NCBI RefSeq assembly: GCF_014199255.1
Contig: NZ_JACIJF010000024.1
Span: 1-36,335, forward strand
Direction: 5' to 3'
Origin: Sphingomonas xinjiangensis
GTDB lineage: Bacteria > Pseudomonadota > Alphaproteobacteria > Sphingomonadales > Sphingomonadaceae
Length of the DNA stretch: 36,335 nt
This document shows positions 31,616 through 36,335 of the stretch, piece by piece (the first letter of the stretch is position 1; the number at the start of each line of letters is the position of its first letter). Under the pieces are notes generated by a model. It was not told the origin of the DNA, searched no databases, and worked only from the letters and a program-made list of their open reading frames with translations. The translations under genes and the position numbers were made by a program.

Positions 31616-34600
31616 AGCTCTAACCCCAGGTTCTTCTCGGGCACAGGCAGCTGCCGCCCTTCTTTTGCAGCGCTGATGTTCACGCCCATGTCGTCGTGCT
31701 TCTTGGCCACGCCCATCTCGTCGGGCTTGGCGTAGCGAGCCGCATCCTTTTCAGTGAACTCAGGAATGCGCGGCAGACTTGCGAGATCGTCGGCTCCGCT
31801 CATTCGCACCTGGCCAATGCGAACGCTCACGGTCGGAGTTGAAGCTGGGGATGTGCCGCCGAGGCTCGAACCAGGTCCGTCGATGTTGAGGCGACCAACT
31901 GTTTCGACCGCTGAGGTTTTGATGCCGGTGTTGCGGTCGAGCTGCTGCGACACCTTCTGCGTGTCATTCACCACCACCGTCAGTTCGGATCGCACACGGG
32001 TGACGGCCACGTTGAAGAGCTGCTGATTGGTGAGGTTCGTCTCGGCGCTAGACATGGCGGTTATCGCCTTCTCGGCCGTCACGCCCTGGGCCATGTGCAT
32101 GTTGAGCGAGTAAGCCAGGTCGATCCGCGAAAGCATCGGATCGCCGTGTGGAAGAGTAAGCGTCTCCTTCGCTCCGGTCTCGACCGTCACGCCTTTGCTG
32201 TCGATCGCCAGGACGCGGGCCATTCCAGACCGGTGAAGCTCTCGATCCTTATCCTTGTCCGTCCAGCGAAGTGCGTCGCCTTCGTGGATCCGGATGCCCT
32301 TGGGCGTCGAAAGCTCGAGGCGGTTCTCAGTGATCTTCGGATCGATCTTCTGCGGGTCGATCTTCAGCTTGCGGCCATCGCGCTCGAGCTCGACCTTGCC
32401 GTTGGGGAGGACGCGCGAAACGTTGAACGTGCCGCGGTATAGCCTAAGCTCCGGTATCCTGCCGGTCACCTCAAGGATCTGACCAGCGGAGTAGTTCTTG
32501 GCGTAGCGCAGTTCCTCGCGGGTGAGGTTCACCGGCTCGCGCACCGTCAGCGCAAGTCCCTCGCCCTTGAGCGTGCCCTCGGCGGCAAGCCCCTCCTGGA
32601 TCCGGTTGTTGATCGTGGCGCGAGCATCGCGGCCCGACGCGAACACGGCCGTGGCGGCGCGCTCCTCCTTCGAGAGCCCCAGCCAGAGGTCGGCAGCATG
32701 AAGGGCAGGGTTCTCGTTCTGCACCACCTTGTCACCAAGGACACGCAGCGCGTCGCTGGCTTTGCCGACATTTGCGAGCGCGGCCACGGTCCTCAAGGTG
32801 TCGGTCTTCTGGCGCAGGTTCTCGTTCATGTAAGCGACGGTGACCCCGCCTGCCTGCATCATCGAGAAAGCCTTGCCCGCGTCGATCGAGGCGAGCTGCT
32901 TGCGGTCCCCGACCAAAGCCAGCTTGTCGACGCCCAGGGCCTCGCTGATTTGGATGAGCTTGAGCATATCGTTCGAGGACACCATCGACGCCTCGTCGAC
33001 TGCCAGGATGGTGTTCTTCATCTCGGCGCGCTTTGCGACTGCTTCAGGGCTGGAGCGGTCTGTGAGGAAGCGCTGGTTATGCCAGATGAAGGACGCGATC
33101 GTCTGCGCCTCGATGCCGGCGCCCTCCTTCAGGTCCGCGACCATCTTAGTCTGGAAGGCCAGCCCATGGAGTGTCTTCCCTCCGCTCTCCGCTACGCGAG
33201 CGGCAGCTTCGAAGGTCTGGGCGACGGCCTGAAGCATCGTCGACTTACCGGCGCCGGCGACGCCCTGGATCGCCACCACCTTGTCCTGGCTCGATACGAT
33301 CAATGTGGCGGCGGCTAGCTGGCCCGGGTTCAGTTCATGCTTCGCTGCTGCCTGCACGCGCTCTGGCGCCTCGGCGGCAGCGATGAGAGGCGTGGCCTGA
33401 CCCTTGTTCGCCTCTACCCGCTCAAGGATCTTCTCCTCGGTCTGTAGCGCCTCGCGGGTGGTTACGACTGTGTATCCGGTCTCGCCCTCCCTCGTGACGC
33501 CGGGGAGCAGCCTGCCTTGGTCGACAAGCCGATCGATGCGCTGCGAGACGTGATCGATGGTCACGCCTTTCAATCCCAGGTCCAGGGCTGTCTTAGCTAG
33601 CCGGTAGACGTCAAACGCTGCTTCTCGCTGCGAATGGATCCTCACTGCGGAAGCCACCGCAAACTGCGCTCTGGCCGCCTCGGGAGACGCTGCAAGGCGT
33701 GCCACGCCCTTATCGACCAAGGGGTCTGGCGTTCGCGTGAGATTGCCGACGAACTCACGTGCGCCTTTCACGACCTCAGCCATGAAGGCATAGCCCCGCT
33801 CGATCGGGCCGGCGCCCTCCCGGCTCATCGCGGCCGCCATTGCCTTATCGCGCAAGCTCTCGCCGTCGAACCCAAGAGCGGAGGCCTTCTCGCGCCAGTC
33901 GGCGATCAGCTTGTCTCGATCTTCGATGTTAAGCTTCGGATCCCGGGTGGTGATGGTCACCCCATCTCGGCCCTTGGGGGACGCAATTCCCAACGCCGCT
34001 GCGGCCTTCAGGATTTCGGCGCGACGCTGGCTGTTCACCTCCATCACGTCCTTGGGGACGCCGACGATCTCGAAGGTGCCGTGTTTGCCTCGGGTCTCGA
34101 TTTGGTAGCCGAGCTTCTCTAACTCTGCGCGCAGGAAGCCGTGATAGATCGACCCAATCACGGTATTGTTGGACCAGATTTTGTCGGCGTGAAGTGCCAT
34201 CCACTTGTCGTTGTGCTTCGTTAGATTGGCTACGAGTGCGTGGATGTGAGCCTGCGGATCCAGCGCGCGGCTCGTGTCGTGCTGCACAAGGGCGTAGAGG
34301 AGGTTGCCGGTCTTCACCGGCACCTTCTTCCCGTCGACATCCTGGCGGGTCTCAGCGAGGTTCTTTTCGATCCAGGCCATTGTCTGGCGCACCGCTTTAG
34401 TGTGCGCGCCTTCCGGTCCCAGGATGCGTTTGTCGCCGGCGACCAGCGCCATGATCGACACTGACTTGGGCGCGGAGAATGTCAGGTCATAGCCGGGTCG
34501 GCGGCCCTCGTACTGGGCGACTTTCTCACCCGATGCGATCTGCCCATTGAGCACCTTGCCCAGGTCAGATTTGGTGACCTCTCCTGACACGCCCGCAGCC

Positions 34601-34734
34601 TCGGCCGCGCCGCCGCCCCACTCGCTGTAATCGGCAGCGTTCTCGCCGGCGTAGTATTCCGCGGCGGCGAAATCATCCTTGCCGTAGTAGTCCGCCGCGC
34701 CACCTGCGGACTTGATCGAGGAGATTGAGTGCAT
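31612..34734 (-). CDS. MobF-family conjugative relaxase/helicase
   Basis: This protein starts conjugative transfer by nicking one strand at oriT and unwinding the DNA, 1040 residues. The N-terminal relaxase domain has a Tyr-rich start (Y16-Y17 and Y27-Y28, the catalytic candidates), the block GYDLTFSAPKSVSI and the metal-binding region DPQAHIHALVANL near residue 160. The C-terminal half is an SF1 helicase: Walker A GVAGAGKST near 490-498, Walker B ILAVDEASMVS, and later LNMHMAQGVTAEKAI. This is the TrwC/TraI arrangement. It starts 3 bases after the TraD stop, so the two are one operon. Shorter than F TraI (1756) but normal for the family in alphaproteobacteria. No oriT was recognised in the window. 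Confidence 0.93.
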   Translation of the reverse strand: MHSISSIKSAGGAADYYGKDDFAAAEYYAGENAADYSEWGGGAAEAAGVSGEVTKSDLGKVLNGQIASGEKVAQYEGRRPGYDLTFSAPKSVSIMALVAGDKRILGPEGAHTKAVRQTMAWIEKNLAETRQDVDGKKVPVKTGNLLYALVQHDTSRALDPQAHIHALVANLTKHNDKWMALHADKIWSNNTVIGSIYHGFLRAELEKLGYQIETRGKHGTFEIVGVPKDVMEVNSQRRAEILKAAAALGIASPKGRDGVTITTRDPKLNIEDRDKLIADWREKASALGFDGESLRDKAMAAAMSREGAGPIERGYAFMAEVVKGAREFVGNLTRTPDPLVDKGVARLAASPEAARAQFAVASAVRIHSQREAAFDVYRLAKTALDLGLKGVTIDHVSQRIDRLVDQGRLLPGVTREGETGYTVVTTREALQTEEKILERVEANKGQATPLIAAAEAPERVQAAAKHELNPGQLAAATLIVSSQDKVVAIQGVAGAGKSTMLQAVAQTFEAAARVAESGGKTLHGLAFQTKMVADLKEGAGIEAQTIASFIWHNQRFLTDRSSPEAVAKRAEMKNTILAVDEASMVSSNDMLKLIQISEALGVDKLALVGDRKQLASIDAGKAFSMMQAGGVTVAYMNENLRQKTDTLRTVAALANVGKASDALRVLGDKVVQNENPALHAADLWLGLSKEERAATAVFASGRDARATINNRIQEGLAAEGTLKGEGLALTVREPVNLTREELRYAKNYSAGQILEVTGRIPELRLYRGTFNVSRVLPNGKVELERDGRKLKIDPQKIDPKITENRLELSTPKGIRIHEGDALRWTDKDKDRELHRSGMARVLAIDSKGVTVETGAKETLTLPHGDPMLSRIDLAYSLNMHMAQGVTAEKAITAMSSAETNLTNQQLFNVAVTRVRSELTVVVNDTQKVSQQLDRNTGIKTSAVETVGRLNIDGPGSSLGGTSPASTPTVSVRIGQVRMSGADDLASLPRIPEFTEKDAARYAKPDEMGVAKKHDDMGVNISAAKEGRQLPVPEKNLGLEL

Positions 34735-34737
34735 CGC

Positions 34738-36335
34738 CTACATCCCCAGCCCTTGGTCATCGTCGGGCTGAAAATCCTGCCGCAGCTCCTTGTAGGTTTG
34801 ATCCTCGACCTCAGGCGCCTGAAGGTCAGTCGCATCGTAACTTTTGTCGCTGGCAGGACGCGGCGAAAACTCTTGGTCAGGCGAGCGGCCAAGGTCCGCC
34901 TCATCATCATTATCACCCTTCTCAGGCGCTGTGCGCGGTGCCGACGGATCCATGCGTTCCATGGCCTCACGCCCTGCGATCTGGTCCTCCTCGGTCTGCC
35001 CTTCGCTGGGCTGGGAGAGGATGCCAGCGGCTAATGCCGCCGCCTCGTTCTTTGGCTCTTCCACCTCCTCAACCAACTCGGGCGATCCATCACGCCCGCC
35101 GCCTTCTTCCCGATCCGAAGCGGACCCACTTCTTCCGCGCAGTTCTTGGGCCGGCGGAGCCGGCGGGCGCTTGATGAAGCCTTCGGCGACGGTGGGGTAA
35201 TGCTCCCACTGAAGCTGGATGCGCGCAGCGGGGAATCCGTCGGGAAACTTCACGAAGCCGTGCATCGATGGAAGGTTGGTGATGTCGTCAGGAATGACGA
35301 GCGGCTCGACCTGTTTACGCGGGGTCAGCGTCGAAGCATCCCGGGTGTTGTTGTAGCCGTAGCTGTACGCCTCATCCATCTGGCGAACCTCACGGCTGCC
35401 GATGTAGTTGCTGCACTGTTCGGCGGTCTCAAGATCGGCCGCTGCAAGGATCAGTTTGGTGCGTGCCAGCGAGGACAGGTTGCGGGCGTTTTCCTCGCCG
35501 TAAACCTGCACCAGCTTGTCGAAGGAGTGGAGGCCGAGGATCATCGCACCGCCAAAGTTTCGTGCGGTCTGGAGGCCGCTTTCGATGGCCGGAAGCCGGT
35601 GCAAAGCGCCAAGCTCGTCGAACATGAACCAGGTCCGCAGCGAGCGCGTGCGCGGCATGGACATGAGCGAGTAAATCGCCAGGTTGCTCCACAGCGTGAG
35701 CAGTGCCTTGTTCATTTCCAAATCGGTGTAGTTGGAGGTGATGAAGAGGATCGATCCGGGCTTCTTGTCGCGGGTGATCCAGTCACGGATCGAGAAGGGC
35801 TCGCCCTCATTCGGTAGGAAGCGAAGCACCTGTGCGTTGGTGTTGAAGACCGCGCGAATGGACTCTGCCATGCGGGCCGCTTCCGGGGCTGTCAGCGGGT
35901 CGGCAATCGTCTTTGCGAGGTACTTGTGAACCTGCTTGAGATCGGCCGTCATCAGGTTCTCAGCGAGCGCCCGATTGGAAGTCTGTTTCTTCTCGATGAG
36001 CTTCATGCACATTTCGATGAAGAGGGTCCGAGCAGCCATCGCCCAGAAGGGCTCAGCAGAGCCGCCGTCTGAGGGGATCAGAGCGGCAGCAGCGGCGGTA
36101 AACTCGCTATAGGTCGTGCAGTCGTTGAAGATCGTCCAGGCCGGGCAACGTGCGTCCAGCGGGTTCAGGATCGTATCACGCGAGGGGTCGTAAAAGGCCT
36201 CAACGTAAGCGCCGGTGAGGTCGAACACGACGGCGCTGTCTTTGCGCTCCTGCATCTGCTTGATGAGCTTGCGCAACGCGGTGGTTTTACCCGCGCCGGT
36301 GGTGCCGATCAGCATCGTGTGGGACTGCTCAAGTC
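34738..36335 (-). CDS. traD: TraD-type coupling protein, cut by the window edge
   Basis: This is a VirD4/TraD-family ATPase that links the relaxase-DNA complex to the type IV secretion channel at the inner membrane. The first Met in the visible frame (36315) is internal: the codons before it read LEQSHT and remain open to the right edge, so the N-terminus (with its membrane segments) is missing. Walker A GTTGAGKTT lies just after that Met. Walker B is WFMFDELGALHR. The ARNLSSLARTKLI and AEQCSNYIG blocks are typical of TraD. The C-terminus is long, acidic and Pro-rich (from about residue 385 of the visible part), a region used in relaxase or relaxosome contacts. It directly precedes the MobF relaxase gene. 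Confidence 0.93.
   Translation of the reverse strand, partial: LEQSHTMLIGTTGAGKTTALRKLIKQMQERKDSAVVFDLTGAYVEAFYDPSRDTILNPLDARCPAWTIFNDCTTYSEFTAAAAALIPSDGGSAEPFWAMAARTLFIEMCMKLIEKKQTSNRALAENLMTADLKQVHKYLAKTIADPLTAPEAARMAESIRAVFNTNAQVLRFLPNEGEPFSIRDWITRDKKPGSILFITSNYTDLEMNKALLTLWSNLAIYSLMSMPRTRSLRTWFMFDELGALHRLPAIESGLQTARNFGGAMILGLHSFDKLVQVYGEENARNLSSLARTKLILAAADLETAEQCSNYIGSREVRQMDEAYSYGYNNTRDASTLTPRKQVEPLVIPDDITNLPSMHGFVKFPDGFPAARIQLQWEHYPTVAEGFIKRPPAPPAQELRGRSGSASDREEGGGRDGSPELVEEVEEPKNEAAALAAGILSQPSEGQTEEDQIAGREAMERMDPSAPRTAPEKGDNDDEADLGRSPDQEFSPRPASDKSYDATDLQAPEVEDQTYKELRQDFQPDDDQGLGM

Overview
The window looks like DNA of a sphingomonad-type alphaproteobacterium (Sphingomonas, Sphingobium, Novosphingobium and relatives). 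The grounds are a MucR-type regulator, a GAAC-N7-GAAC LexA box in front of imuA-imuB-dnaE2, many TonB-dependent receptors, high GC, and a MobF relaxase/TraD pair of the type common on sphingomonad plasmids and integrative elements. Assignment to genus is inference. The right side carries conjugation genes, while a tRNA-Leu and rpsU sit in the middle. The molecule is therefore either a conjugative plasmid or chromid carrying core-type genes, or a chromosome with an integrated conjugative element; the window alone does not decide. No integrase, insertion sequence, rRNA or CRISPR array was seen.

Left (1-10820): a nutrient-uptake locus on the + strand. It contains the decayed C-terminal end of an MBL-fold gene, an ECF sigma factor (FecI type) overlapping its FecR anti-sigma regulator, two paralogous TonB-dependent receptors (only the first has an STN signalling domain), a secreted GH37 trehalase and a secreted MBL-fold hydrolase. 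The likely logic is surface signalling: receptor 1 senses a ligand, FecR frees the sigma factor, and receptors and periplasmic enzymes are made. The trehalase suggests trehalose or a trehalose-containing compound as substrate, which is inference. A 50-bp imperfectly palindromic element occurs at both ends of this module (116-165 and 11384-11432).

Middle left (11589-17180): a stress/defence-like stretch. It has a VapBC-type toxin-antitoxin pair, a large PIN-domain protein, a tightly spaced DUF262 plus HEPN gene pair and a small membrane protein. The DUF262-HEPN pair is the best candidate for a poorly described defence or toxin-like system.

Middle right (17596-28124): DNA maintenance and regulation. 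It holds a LigD-type ATP-dependent ligase with an extra Cys/His-rich N-terminus, MarR and MucR regulators, a 54-aa gene, a stand-alone response-regulator receiver, tRNA-Leu(UAA), rpsU, and the SOS mutasome imuA-imuB-dnaE2 with two small genes behind it.

Right (28272-36335): a lipoprotein-like gene, then a minus-strand conjugation operon reading inward from the window end. TraD (cut by the edge) is followed by MobF relaxase, two small genes, a CsgG-like secreted protein, and a run of three small genes joined by ATGA overlaps.
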